Origin: Rhizobium sullae
GTDB lineage: Bacteria; Pseudomonadota; Alphaproteobacteria; Rhizobiales; Rhizobiaceae
DNA length: 64,000 nucleotides
Reading direction: 5' to 3'
NCBI RefSeq assembly: GCF_025200715.1
Contig: NZ_CP104144.1
Coordinates: forward strand, 620,001 to 684,000
Part shown: positions 53,441-62,301 of the stretch, in pieces
How positions within the stretch are numbered: the stretch's first letter is position 1
How the letters are laid out: each line of letters opens with the position of its first letter
Made by a program: the position numbers and the translations under genes
Notes under the pieces: generated by a model
Told to the model about the DNA's origin: nothing
The model's database searches: none
The model's input: only the letters and a program-made list of their open reading frames with translations

Positions 53441-56179
53441 CTAAGCGATAGGCCTCTGCCTGAAGGCGGTCTTCACCGCCTGGTCGAGGGCCGAACTGCT
53501 GAACGGCTTCAGAAGCAGAACCGAGCCTGAGAAGCGGCTTGCATCCGGAAGGTGGTTGTTTCCAGTCGCAAAGACCAGTCCCACGGATGGAAATATCTCT
53601 CTCGCCTTCGCGGCGAAAGCAGGCCCCGACATTCCCGGCAGGCCGACATCGGCGACGATGATATCGACTGCCGTATGCGTCAGGATCTCGACAGCCTGCT
53701 CGCCGCTTTCGGCGTCGATCACATCGTAGCCGAGATCCTGAAGTATCTCGGCCATGTCCATGCGAATGAATGCATCGTCCTCCACCAGCAACAACCTGGT
53801 TCTGTCGTGCGTGCCTTCGCGCGACGTCGTGCCTGGCGCAGGGCCCGGTCCGGTTGTTGCCTGGCGGCGCGAGGCGCTGCTGGCAAGCACATGGCGGATC
53901 TTCCGGGCAAGCGCGTCGCGCGTATAGGGCTTCGAGACAAGTTCGAGGCCGGGATCAAGGCGGCCGCCGTGGACGATCGAGTTCTCCGTATAGCCGGACG
54001 TATAGAGAACCGCGATGTTCGGCAGGCGTTCACGGGCCATGCGCGCGAGTTCGGGGCTCTTCAGCGGGCCGGGCATGACGACGTCGGTGAACAGCAAGTC
54101 GATATGCGCACCGCTTTCGAGGACGGTGAGCGCACTCTGCCCATCGCGGGCCTTCAGCACGTGATAGCCGAGGTCAGTCAGCATCTCGACGACAGTGGCA
54201 CGCACGCCCTCGTCGTCCTCTGCAACGAGGATGGTTTCCGTACCGCCGGCCGGTGGCGCCGCCTCGTTATTGGCGACGCGGTCCTCGGTCTGGAACGAAC
54301 GGGGCAGATAAAGCTTGACCGTTGTACCTTCGCCGACCTCGCTGTAAATCTTCACATGCCCGCCCGATTGCTTGACAAAGCCGTAGACCATCGAAAGCCC
54401 AAGGCCGGTGCCCCGGCCCTCGGGTTTGGTGGAGAAGTAGGGTTCGAAGGCTTGCGCCATGACCTCCGGCGTCATTCCGGATCCGGTGTCGGTGACCGCG
54501 AGCACGACATACTGGCCCGCAGTCACCTCCGGATGGGTCCGGCTATAGGAATCGTCGAGAAACGCATTGCCGACTTCGACCGTCAGCTTACCGGACCCTT
54601 CTATTGCGTCCCGCGAATTGATGGCGAGATTGAGAAGAGCATTTTCGATCTGGATCGGATCGGCGAAGGTGTTCCAAAGGCCGCCGGAGACCATGGTCTC
54701 GACTTCGATCTCCTCGCCCAGCGCGCGGCGAAGCATGTCATCCATGCCCGCAACGAGGCGGCCTATGTTGACGACCTTCGGCTCCAGCGGCTGACGGCGG
54801 CCGAAGGCGAGCAAATGGCTTGCAAGCCGTGAGCCGCGTTCTACAGCGGCAAGCGCATTGGAAATCCGCTCCTTGGCGCGGCCGTCGTTCGAGATGTCCT
54901 TCCCGAGGAGCTGGAGATTGCCGGAGATCACCTGCAGCAGATTGTTGAAGTCATGGGCCACCCCGCCCGTGAGCTTGCCGATCGATTCCATCTTCTGTGA
55001 CTGCTGAAGAGCAGCCTCCGCCTGCTGGCGCTCCGCGATCTCGCTTGCAACACGCATTTCCAGCGTTTCGTTGAGCTTGCGGAGCTTATCTTCGATGCTG
55101 CTGCGCCGGGCGATCTCCAATTCGGCTGCGCGCAGCAGCCGGGCGTTGTCGATCGCGACAGCCGCCTGGCCGGCGAGGCTGACAAGACTTGCCTGGGCCG
55201 CATCCGTAAAGCGGCCGGGCTGCGCATGGCCGAAGAAGAGGCCGCCGATCACTGCACCGCTTCGGGATTTCACCGGTACAGCGAGATAGCTTCGAACCGG
55301 AAGATGACCCATCGGCATGCCGGAATACGGAGCGTTCTGTCCGTAGCGTGGATCGAGCAGAATGTCGTCGGAACGCACGACACACTCGCCGCTAAAGGTC
55401 GGCGCGAAGACCTTGGTATTGCGCGGCATCGGGAATTTGTCGAAGTTCTTGCGGTCGACACCCGAAAGTGCATAGAGCATGTAGCTCCCGCCTTCGCCGT
55501 CATCGACATTGTAAAAGAACGCGCCGAATTCCGCGCCCGTCAGCGCGACGCCGGCATCGACAGCAATCTTTGTTAAACGGTCGACATTGAGTTCGGCCGT
55601 GATTGCAGCACCTGCTGCATTGACGATCGAAAGCGCCTCGGATTTCAACCGCAACTCCTCGAGCGCGTGACGCTCGCGGCGTTTGGCGATGACTTGCGCT
55701 GAAACTTCCATGGTTGCACAAAGCAGGCCTGCAATAGCTCCTGCTTCGTCGCGAAGCGGCGTGTAGGAGAAGGTGAACCACGTGTCCTCGATGCGACCGT
55801 CCCGGCGCATCGGAATCAGCAATTCCTCGAAGAGCTGGGATTCTCCCTGGAGTGCGGCGCGGACGATCGGCCCGAATTGCGGCCAGATATCGCTCCAGAC
55901 TTCGGCGAAGGGTTTGCCAAGCGCGCCCGGATGACGTTCAGGGAAAATCGGCACATAGGCGTCATTGTAGATGAAGGCAAGCTCCGGCCCCCAGACGACA
56001 AAATTCGCCTGCCGCGAATTCAGAACGAGCTCGACGATATGCCTGAGAGAAGCCGGCCAGCTCTTGACCGGGCCCAGGCTGCAGCCGCTAAAGCCGGAAT
56101 TCCGCAATATATCGCCGATGCTGCCGCCACCCCTCGGCCAAACGCCGTCTTCGAGCCGGGTCATTCCAACCGCTTTCAT
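53441..56179 (-). CDS. Hybrid sensor histidine kinase with PAS, GAF and two receiver domains
   Basis: A roughly 912-residue soluble hybrid kinase. A PAS-like domain (about 25-165, ANFVVWGPELAFIYNDAYVP) is followed by GAF (about 180-355), a coiled coil, HisKA with His about 409 in GGVAHDFNNLLQVI, and HATPase (about 515-630, NLAINSRDAI, DTGSGMTPE, GRGTGLGLSMVYG). Two receivers follow: the first around 660-770 (VAEDDEGVRATV, LLFTDVVMPG), the second around 800-905 (LLVEDDAFIRMD, IIVADVGLPGMSG). No membrane segment. The start is ATG 56179 or 56164; neither has a strong site. No response regulator adjoins it. PAS/GAF suggests sensing of light, redox or small ligands. Confidence 0.9.
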   Translation of the reverse strand: MKAVGMTRLEDGVWPRGGGSIGDILRNSGFSGCSLGPVKSWPASLRHIVELVLNSRQANFVVWGPELAFIYNDAYVPIFPERHPGALGKPFAEVWSDIWPQFGPIVRAALQGESQLFEELLIPMRRDGRIEDTWFTFSYTPLRDEAGAIAGLLCATMEVSAQVIAKRRERHALEELRLKSEALSIVNAAGAAITAELNVDRLTKIAVDAGVALTGAEFGAFFYNVDDGEGGSYMLYALSGVDRKNFDKFPMPRNTKVFAPTFSGECVVRSDDILLDPRYGQNAPYSGMPMGHLPVRSYLAVPVKSRSGAVIGGLFFGHAQPGRFTDAAQASLVSLAGQAAVAIDNARLLRAAELEIARRSSIEDKLRKLNETLEMRVASEIAERQQAEAALQQSQKMESIGKLTGGVAHDFNNLLQVISGNLQLLGKDISNDGRAKERISNALAAVERGSRLASHLLAFGRRQPLEPKVVNIGRLVAGMDDMLRRALGEEIEVETMVSGGLWNTFADPIQIENALLNLAINSRDAIEGSGKLTVEVGNAFLDDSYSRTHPEVTAGQYVVLAVTDTGSGMTPEVMAQAFEPYFSTKPEGRGTGLGLSMVYGFVKQSGGHVKIYSEVGEGTTVKLYLPRSFQTEDRVANNEAAPPAGGTETILVAEDDEGVRATVVEMLTDLGYHVLKARDGQSALTVLESGAHIDLLFTDVVMPGPLKSPELARMARERLPNIAVLYTSGYTENSIVHGGRLDPGLELVSKPYTRDALARKIRHVLASSASRRQATTGPGPAPGTTSREGTHDRTRLLLVEDDAFIRMDMAEILQDLGYDVIDAESGEQAVEILTHTAVDIIVADVGLPGMSGPAFAAKAREIFPSVGLVFATGNNHLPDASRFSGSVLLLKPFSSSALDQAVKTAFRQRPIA

Positions 56180-56328
56180 GATCAGACCGCAAACGATGTG
56201 AATCGCACGGGAATTCAGCCCACCTGCGAAAGGCAAAATAGAGGCTTGGGAGATTTCGGGAAGGGCAGGTCGGAAATAAGCTTAACGGCACCAGAGGCCG
56301 CCGTTATGTATCCAAACTTTCGCTTTTG

Positions 56329-56511
56329 CTATTTGCGATGGAGCCATTGAGAGCCGGTGAATGCCTTGCTGAAATTAAAGAAGCGGCTGGAACGGGAACG
56401 GGTTTCGGGGAATACAAAACCAACCATGTTGTCGATCGCGACGACGAGGCCGAGGGCCAGAACCAGATAGAGAAAGGCGGCGAGGGATAAGATCAGCATC
56501 TCCGCTCTCAC
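56329..56511 (-). CDS. Membrane mini-protein (60 aa)
   Basis: The N-terminal membrane helix (MLILSLAAFLYLVLALGLVV) is followed by AIDNMVGFVFPETRSRSSRF and a basic tail. It starts at GTG 56511, overlapping the stop of the 25-aa frame (GTGA), or at ATG 56499. It is the second member of a coupled pair of tiny membrane proteins. No family recognised. Confidence 0.5.
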   Translation of the reverse strand: MRAEMLILSLAAFLYLVLALGLVVAIDNMVGFVFPETRSRSSRFFNFSKAFTGSQWLHRK

Positions 56512-56585
56512 ATCGGCGTCAAGAACATGTAGCAGCCTGCTACGACAAGGGAAACGAGAATGGCGTCGAAATAACCTCTGTTCAT
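56508..56585 (-). CDS. 25-residue hydrophobic peptide
   Basis: ATG 56585 follows GGGAGG at about 7 bases. The peptide (MNRGYFDAILVSLVVAGCYM, then FLTPM) is a single short membrane helix with one Cys. It lies 25 bases after an EcfG-type promoter and overlaps the next frame, which supports real translation despite its size. KdpF-like in form, but no kdp genes are present. Confidence 0.5.
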   Translation of the reverse strand: MNRGYFDAILVSLVVAGCYMFLTPM

Positions 56586-56609
56586 GACAAGCCTCCCACT
56601 TTCGCCGTT

Positions 56610-56634
56610 AACAGCCGAAGCGAAAATTGGTTCC
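56610..56634 (-). promoter_or_regulatory. EcfG-type promoter before the mini-protein pair
   Basis: Minus strand: GGAAC (56634-56630), 17 bases, GTT (56612-56610). Confidence 0.55.
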
Positions 56635-56834
56635 GCCACTCGTGGCCATTTCGCAGCCTTTTTTCGAAGGTGCCCCGCTATGGTGGTCATTCGGCCCGAT
56701 CTATTCCTCATGTCAGTGCCATCTGCACTTTATAAACACCATAAAGCGCAACTAATTCAAACATATGACAACACTTTCCGGAGGCGCTGCCCTTGCAGCG
56801 TCCACACGAGGTAGGAGTTTCGGTATGAATGCGT

Positions 56835-57089
56835 TCAGACTGACTTGCGGCTGACGGCGCGCTTGGGAGCCGGTTTCACGGTGCCGTTGCTTTTGGTCCC
56901 AGCGGCTGCCGTGCGTTTGGTCCTAGTCTTGACTTCCTTGCCGTCCTTGGACGCAGCAGAGCGTTCGAGCTTTTCGCGCTCTTTTCTCGCCTGCTCCCAA
57001 TGTATGGAATCGCGTCCGGTAGGATGCCCCTCTTCTTCCCAAAGGGCGTATGCACGTTTTTTTATCCACTCTTCCCGAGTTTCTGTCAT
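56835..57089 (-). CDS. DUF2934 small protein
   Basis: An 84-residue protein. The DUF2934 core (REEWIKKRAYALWEEEGHPT, then GRDSIHWEQARKE) fills residues 4-40, and a Lys/Thr/Ala-rich basic tail follows (VKTRTKRTAAAGTKSNGTVK). ATG 57089 has weak GGAGATC upstream and lies 33 bases from an exact EcfG-type promoter. DUF2934 proteins are typical members of alphaproteobacterial stress regulons; their molecular role is unknown. Confidence 0.88.
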   Translation of the reverse strand: MTETREEWIKKRAYALWEEEGHPTGRDSIHWEQARKEREKLERSAASKDGKEVKTRTKRTAAAGTKSNGTVKPAPKRAVSRKSV

Positions 57090-57121
57090 CGCTGATCTCC
57101 AGTCACATCATCCCGCAGCCA

Positions 57122-57146
57122 AACGCTAGACTGGGGGGATGGTTCC
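57122..57146 (-). promoter_or_regulatory. EcfG-type promoter before DUF2934, exact consensus
   Basis: Minus strand: GGAAC (57146-57142), 16 bases, CGTT (57125-57122). Confidence 0.75.
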
Positions 57147-57221
57147 AGAGGAACCGGCGATATTCAAGAAGAATTTTGACACAGTGCAAAATATTATTTG
57201 CGCCGCAGCATAAACGCCCCG

Positions 57222-57863
57222 TCAGTTGGTCTGAAATGCCGTGGCATTCGTCAAATCCTTGACGAAATTCGCGCGGTTTACGTTGGCGTCTTCCTCGTCG
57301 CGAATGCGCAGAAGGTAAGACGGGTGAATGGTCACCAGAACGGGCGGATGGTTTGCCGGCTGAAGAACACGGCCGCGCTCGGCGGTGACCTTCACTTTGG
57401 GACCAAGCAGCGAATAAAGTGCTGTAGCGCCCAGCGCGACAACCAGTTTCGGCTGCAGGATCTCAAGCTCGGCGCCGAGCCACCATGCGCAACGCTGGAT
57501 TTCTCCGGCATTCGGCTTGGAATGCATGCGCCGCTTGCCGCGCGGCTCGAATTTGAAGTGCTTGACGGCATTGGTGACGTAGCAGCGGGACCGGTCGACG
57601 CCCGCCTCTTCGAGACACTGATCAAGCAGACGTCCGGCGGGACCGACGAAAGGTTTGCCCGCCAGGTCTTCCCTGTCGCCCGGCTGTTCGCCGACCAGCA
57701 CAATGTCGGCCGTACGCGGGCCTTCGCCGAAAACGAGCTGCGTGGCGTTCTTGTAGAGGTCGCAGCGCGTGCAGGTTTCGGCCTGAAGTTTCAGGTCATC
57801 GAGGCCTTTGGCGTCTGCCGTTTCCAGTTCGAAAGCCGGGCCAAATTTGGGCGCGATGTTCAT
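57222..57863 (-). CDS. UdgX-type uracil-DNA glycosylase (iron-sulfur)
   Basis: A 213-residue family-4-like glycosylase. CTRCDLYKNA (Cys 31/34 of the Fe-S cluster), LVGEQPGDREDLAGKPFVGP (motif A with GEQPG 58-62) and TIHPSYLLR (motif B) are present. The R-loop GKRRMHSKPNAGE at 109-121 carries the KRRxH signature of UdgX, whose His bonds covalently to uracil-DNA. Removes or traps uracil in DNA. Preceded by an EcfG-type promoter; ATG 57863. In many rhizobia a radical-SAM/DUF4130 pair is the neighbour or is fused; it is absent here. Confidence 0.9.
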   Translation of the reverse strand: MNIAPKFGPAFELETADAKGLDDLKLQAETCTRCDLYKNATQLVFGEGPRTADIVLVGEQPGDREDLAGKPFVGPAGRLLDQCLEEAGVDRSRCYVTNAVKHFKFEPRGKRRMHSKPNAGEIQRCAWWLGAELEILQPKLVVALGATALYSLLGPKVKVTAERGRVLQPANHPPVLVTIHPSYLLRIRDEEDANVNRANFVKDLTNATAFQTN

Positions 57864-57892
57864 AAGCGCTTCCTTCTCCAGTCTTCTGCCTC

Positions 57893-57917
57893 AACCGATC
57901 GGCAAGGCGTTTGTTCC
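57893..57917 (-). promoter_or_regulatory. EcfG-type promoter before the uracil-DNA glycosylase
   Basis: Minus strand: GGAAC (57917-57913), 17 bases, GTT (57895-57893); 30 bases before the ATG. Confidence 0.55.
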
Positions 57918-57991
57918 GGCGCGGGGAACAAGCGCAGCATTCATGGATTTGAAGGAGTGTTCGAGACGTCCAAGCCAGTCAGGGGATATGC

Positions 57992-59812
57992 ATGAATCAG
58001 GTTTCGAAAGTCGACTCTATTGCAGGAATTCGAAAGAGCTGGGGTGCCGAGATTGGCGCGGATGGTGTCCGTTTTCGGATCTGGGCGCCGCGGCAAAAGG
58101 AGATGAGGCTTCGCTGCCCCGGCAAGGATCGGTCGATGAACCGCTCTGACGGCGGCTGGTTCGAGCTGACCGTTGCGGAAGCGAGGGGTGGCGACGCCTA
58201 CGCCTTCGTCCTTTCGGATGGCAAGGCGGTGCCCGATCCTGCCTCTCGGGCGCAGGCCGGCGATGTGCACGGCCCGTCGCTGATCGTTGATCCTTCCTAC
58301 CGCTGGATGAATACCGGCTGGAAGGGCAGGCCCTGGGAAGAGGCGGTGATCAGCGAAATCCATATCGGCACTTTCACCAGAGAGGGCACCTTCAAGGCGG
58401 CCGCCGAAAAGCTCGGTCACCTGGCTGGGATGGGTTTCACGGTAATCGAGGTGATGCCCGTCGCGCAATTTTCCGGAAAGCGCGGATGGGGTTATGACGG
58501 TGTGCTGCATTATGCGACGCATTCGGCTTACGGTACGCCGGCCGATTTCAAGGCATTCATCGACGCCGCGCATGGCCACGGTCTGGTGGTGCTGCTCGAC
58601 GTCGTCTACAATCATTTCGGTCCGGATGGAAACTACCTGCACGGCTATGCGCCGGAATTTTTCCACGCCGGTCGCAATACGCCGTGGGGTGCCGCGATCG
58701 ATTTCGGGCAGGAGCCGGTGCGGCGTTACTTCATCGAAAATGCGCTTTATTGGATCGGCGAGTTCCAGCTCGACGGCCTGCGGCTCGACGCCGTGGAGCA
58801 GATTTACGATACCTCGAAGCGCCACATCCTCGCGCAGCTGTCGACGGAAGTACGCGACGCCTTTGTCGATCGCGAAGTGCATCTCGTCGTCGAGGATCAA
58901 CGCAATCTCGTAAGCCTGCTGGAGCGCGACGACGGCGGGAGAGTAAAGACCTTTACCGCGGAGTGGAACGACGACTTCCACCATGTCGCTCATATCATCG
59001 CAACCGGCGAAACAGCCGGCCACTATAAGCCCTTCGCATCCGACCTTTGGGAAAAGACGAAGCTTTCGATGCAGCACGGCTTCGTCTATCCGGACCGCGG
59101 CGATCCGCCTGAGCTGCCGAAGGATGAACGGGTCTATTTGCCACCCGTGGCCTTTATCAATTTTCTCCAGAATCACGATCAGGTGGGTAATCGCGCTTTC
59201 GGCGAGCGCTTGATCAGCCTTGCGCATCCCGGCATGACAGAGATGCTGACGGCGGTTCTGTTTCTATCGCCGCAGATCCCCTTCCTCTTTATGGGCGAGG
59301 ATTATGGCGAGACGCAGCCGTTCCACTTCTTCTGCGACTACACCGGCGAACTCGGCGAGATCGTCCGCAGAGGGCGGATGGCAGAGGCGGAAGGCTTTGG
59401 CGGTTTGAAGGAAGGCAAGACAGCCGGCGATCTGCCGGATCCAAATGCGATCTCTACGTTCGAGCATTCGAAGCTTCGATGGGAGCGTTCCGACAGCGAT
59501 GAAGGTAGACGACGGAAGGCCTATGTACGAGAGCTTATCGGTCTGCGGCACAAGTATGTCGTGCCATTGCTGAAGAGACCCGGCCGGATCACAAGCGCGG
59601 CGTTGGAAAGCGTCGATGGCGTGCTGGCTGTCAACTGGACCTTCGGCGGCAGCAAGCTGGAACTTCGAGCCAATCTGAGCGACCGTCGTCTTCCGGTACC
59701 CCCTTTCGAAGGTGCAGTCATCTTCGATCTGCTGCCTCGCAGCGAGCCGGGGGACGGCAAGCTTGCCGCCCATTCGGTGGTAGTTGCGCTCGATCCCAAG
59801 CTGGCAAAATAG
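57992..59812 (+). CDS. treZ: Malto-oligosyltrehalose trehalohydrolase
   Basis: A 606-residue GH13 enzyme releasing trehalose from maltooligosyl-trehalose. An N-terminal CBM48-like domain (GAEIGADGVRFRIWAPRQKE) precedes the barrel with VISEIHIGTFTREGTF, VVLLDVVYNHFGPDGNYL, LDGLRLDAVEQIYD (nucleophile), LVVEDQRNLVSLL (acid/base Glu) and INFLQNHDQVGNRA (region IV, intact). No TreY (maltooligosyl-trehalose synthase) lies in the window, so the pathway is incomplete here. The downstream phospholipase D and phosphatase-fold genes share its strand with short gaps. Confidence 0.93.
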   Translation: MNQVSKVDSIAGIRKSWGAEIGADGVRFRIWAPRQKEMRLRCPGKDRSMNRSDGGWFELTVAEARGGDAYAFVLSDGKAVPDPASRAQAGDVHGPSLIVDPSYRWMNTGWKGRPWEEAVISEIHIGTFTREGTFKAAAEKLGHLAGMGFTVIEVMPVAQFSGKRGWGYDGVLHYATHSAYGTPADFKAFIDAAHGHGLVVLLDVVYNHFGPDGNYLHGYAPEFFHAGRNTPWGAAIDFGQEPVRRYFIENALYWIGEFQLDGLRLDAVEQIYDTSKRHILAQLSTEVRDAFVDREVHLVVEDQRNLVSLLERDDGGRVKTFTAEWNDDFHHVAHIIATGETAGHYKPFASDLWEKTKLSMQHGFVYPDRGDPPELPKDERVYLPPVAFINFLQNHDQVGNRAFGERLISLAHPGMTEMLTAVLFLSPQIPFLFMGEDYGETQPFHFFCDYTGELGEIVRRGRMAEAEGFGGLKEGKTAGDLPDPNAISTFEHSKLRWERSDSDEGRRRKAYVRELIGLRHKYVVPLLKRPGRITSAALESVDGVLAVNWTFGGSKLELRANLSDRRLPVPPFEGAVIFDLLPRSEPGDGKLAAHSVVVALDPKLAK

Positions 59813-59887
59813 CAGCACGAAAATTTCGCGCTTCTGTTGAGCGGCGGCGAATTGAACGCCGCCGTTTTGCAGCTATATCTTCTTCCA

Positions 59888-61351
59888 ATGTTTTATCTCA
59901 TATCGACCTACTGGGCGCATATCCTTTTCGTCATTTCGCTCGCGATGGGAGCCGCCGCGGCGATCCATGCCGCCATGACGAAGGAGGAGGTACGCGCTGC
60001 AATCGGCTGGGTCGGCGTCATCATCCTCTCGCCGATTGTCGGCGCGGTACTTTATGCGATCGCCGGCATCAATCGCATCCGCCGGAAATCCCTGAGCCTC
60101 CGTCGCGATGCCCTGCTGCCGGCAGCCGACCTTGACGAACTCGAGAGTTTCGATGCGGAGCCGGAGAGGATCATCAGCGCTTATGGACGGCGCTTTGCAG
60201 CATTGCAGACGCTTGGCGATCGCGTTGCCCGCTATCCGCTCACCACCGGCAATACGATCGACATGCTGGAAACGGGCGACGATGCCTATACGGCGATGAA
60301 GGCTGCGATCGACGGGGCCGGGCGGAGTGTTCTGCTTGAAACCTATATTTTCGATCGCGACAAGATCGGCCTCCAGATTGCCGATGCGCTGATTGCGGCG
60401 GCAAAACGTGGCATCGAGGTGCGCGTGCTGATCGACGCCGTCGGCGCGCGCTATTCCGTGCCCAGCATTCTCGGCTATCTCGCTGATGGCGGGGTGATGG
60501 TTTCGGTCTTCAACGGCAATGTCATCATGGGCCTGCGGCTGCCTTATGCAAATCTCCGCACTCACCGAAAAATTCTGATTGCCGACGGGCGTCTGGCGTT
60601 GACGGGCGGTATGAATATCCGACAGGGCTTCAGCTACGCGATGACGGGCGATGATTTTGCACGCGATACGCATTTCTCCGTGACCGGCTCCGTGGTTGCC
60701 GATCTCTTCGATGTCGCGGCCGAGGATTGGCGCTTTACGACAGGTGAGATTCTAAGCGCGGACGCGTGGCGGGTCGAAGCGCCCGAACGCCAACCGGGCG
60801 ATCCGGTCTTCATGCGCGTCGTTGCCTCCGGACCGGACCGCAGCGTCGAGACGAACCATAAGATGCTGATAGGCGCCTTTTCTGTCGCGCGGAAATCAAT
60901 CCGCATCATGTCACCTTATTTCCTGCCCGATCGTGAACTGATCAGCGCGCTGACAACTGCCGCTCGGCGCGGCGTCGAGGTCGATATCGTCGTGCCGGCC
61001 GTCAACAATCTCGTTCTCGTTGACCGGGCGATGACGGCGCAGTTCGACCAGATCCTCAAGAACTACTGCCGCATATGGCGCTCGACCGGCAGCTTCAGCC
61101 ACTCCAAGCTGATGACGATTGACGGGGTCTGGGCCTATGTCGGTTCGTCCAATCTTGATCCGCGCTCGCTCAGGCTGAACTTCGAGGTGGATCTCGAAGT
61201 TCTGAACGAGGGGTTTGCGGCGGAGATCGACGAGCATATCGACGAGATGCTGAAATCTGCAGCACCGGTGACCTTGGAGAGCCTCCAGGGGCGGCCCTTC
61301 CTGGTGCGGCTTGTCGAAAAGTTTCTGTGGCTGGGTTCGCCCTATCTTTGA
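59888..61351 (+). CDS. Cardiolipin synthase/phospholipase D family membrane protein
   Basis: A 487-residue enzyme. Two N-terminal membrane helices (FYLISTYWAHILFVISLAMG and IGWVGVIILSPIVGAVLYAI) are followed by two PLD catalytic motifs: RTHRKILIADGRLALTGGMN (HxKxxxxD) and SHSKLMTIDGVWAYVGSSNL. This is the layout of bacterial cardiolipin synthases, which join two phosphatidylglycerols in the inner membrane. I start at ATG 59888, since relatives begin right at the first helix; the TTG at 59837 is weaker. Probably co-transcribed with treZ. Confidence 0.9.
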   Translation: MFYLISTYWAHILFVISLAMGAAAAIHAAMTKEEVRAAIGWVGVIILSPIVGAVLYAIAGINRIRRKSLSLRRDALLPAADLDELESFDAEPERIISAYGRRFAALQTLGDRVARYPLTTGNTIDMLETGDDAYTAMKAAIDGAGRSVLLETYIFDRDKIGLQIADALIAAAKRGIEVRVLIDAVGARYSVPSILGYLADGGVMVSVFNGNVIMGLRLPYANLRTHRKILIADGRLALTGGMNIRQGFSYAMTGDDFARDTHFSVTGSVVADLFDVAAEDWRFTTGEILSADAWRVEAPERQPGDPVFMRVVASGPDRSVETNHKMLIGAFSVARKSIRIMSPYFLPDRELISALTTAARRGVEVDIVVPAVNNLVLVDRAMTAQFDQILKNYCRIWRSTGSFSHSKLMTIDGVWAYVGSSNLDPRSLRLNFEVDLEVLNEGFAAEIDEHIDEMLKSAAPVTLESLQGRPFLVRLVEKFLWLGSPYL

Positions 61352-61442
61352 TTTTCTCGGATCGGACATGGCAAGTTTTACCTGTGGGCCTATACTGCCA
61401 AATCAGAGCCGATTTCGACCAACGGAGCGCGCGTAAACTCCG

Positions 61443-62273
61443 ATGCTTGCCAGGAAAGACAGCCTGCCCGCCAACATTCTCGCGTCGATCCGTAACCGCA
61501 AAAAGCGGTTGGATGCCGTGCTTGCGGCTGCAAAGCCCCGGGCGGAAGGTACATTGATCGCCTCCTACAATGTCCATAAATGCGTCGGCGCCGACAGGCG
61601 TTGCGATCCCGAGCGAACAAGCCGGGTGATCCACGAGATCGGCGCCGACGTGATTGCCTTGCAGGAGGCCGACACGCGCTTCGGGGAGAGGACAGGCATC
61701 CTCGATCTGGCGCGCCTGGAGCGCGAGACGGCACTTATTCCGGTTCCGGTCTCGGGCATGTCGAAGGCGCATGGCTGGCACGGCAATGTCGTGCTCTTCA
61801 AGAAAGGCCTGGTACGCGACGTGCACCAGATCAAACTGCCGGGCCTTGAACCGCGCGGCGCGCTGGTTGCGGAACTCGAACTGGAAAATGGCGGAGAGCT
61901 TCGGATCATTGCCGCCCATTTCGGGCTTCTGCGGCACTCACGTGCGCGGCAGGCTCAGATGCTGGTCGATCTGATGGCGGATCGGAGCGAGGTGACGACG
62001 GTCCTGCTCGGCGACCTCAACGAATGGCGGCTCGGCGACCGTTCGTCGCTTAACACGCTTCAATCCGCCTTCGAGGCGCAGCCTCTTGCAGTCGCAAGCT
62101 TCCCGGCTCGCCTGCCGATCTTGGCGCTCGACCGCATCATGTCGAACCGGAAAGGTGTGCTGACGAACGTCGAGGCGCATGATACGCCACTTGCGCGCGT
62201 CGCCTCCGATCACTTGCCGATCAAGGCGGTTCTCAACCTGAAGAGGGTGGAAGAGCTGACGGCGTCCGCCTGA
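61443..62273 (+). CDS. Endonuclease/exonuclease/phosphatase-family protein
   Basis: A 276-residue EEP-fold enzyme. Asn in IASYNVHKCVGAD, Glu in VIALQEADTRFGE, His in IIAAHFGLLRHSR, Asp/Asn in VLLGDLNEW, Asp in LALDRIMSN and the final DH in VASDHLPIKAVL supply the full metal and catalytic set. Often adjacent to PLD/cardiolipin synthase genes in rhizobia, which suggests a lipid or phosphodiester substrate rather than DNA; inferred from context. Confidence 0.88.
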   Translation: MLARKDSLPANILASIRNRKKRLDAVLAAAKPRAEGTLIASYNVHKCVGADRRCDPERTSRVIHEIGADVIALQEADTRFGERTGILDLARLERETALIPVPVSGMSKAHGWHGNVVLFKKGLVRDVHQIKLPGLEPRGALVAELELENGGELRIIAAHFGLLRHSRARQAQMLVDLMADRSEVTTVLLGDLNEWRLGDRSSLNTLQSAFEAQPLAVASFPARLPILALDRIMSNRKGVLTNVEAHDTPLARVASDHLPIKAVLNLKRVEELTASA

Positions 62274-62301
62274 TCCCTCATCCACCTGCTCATTTTTGAT
62301 A

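Noticed and set aside
57925..57949. GGAAC before treZ as a further EcfG-type promoter
   Set aside because: The -10 position reads GGAT/GATT rather than nGTT at the allowed spacing.
57941..59227. 428-codon minus-strand frame antisense to treZ
   Set aside because: It mirrors the TreZ codons; TreZ is complete with all catalytic motifs.
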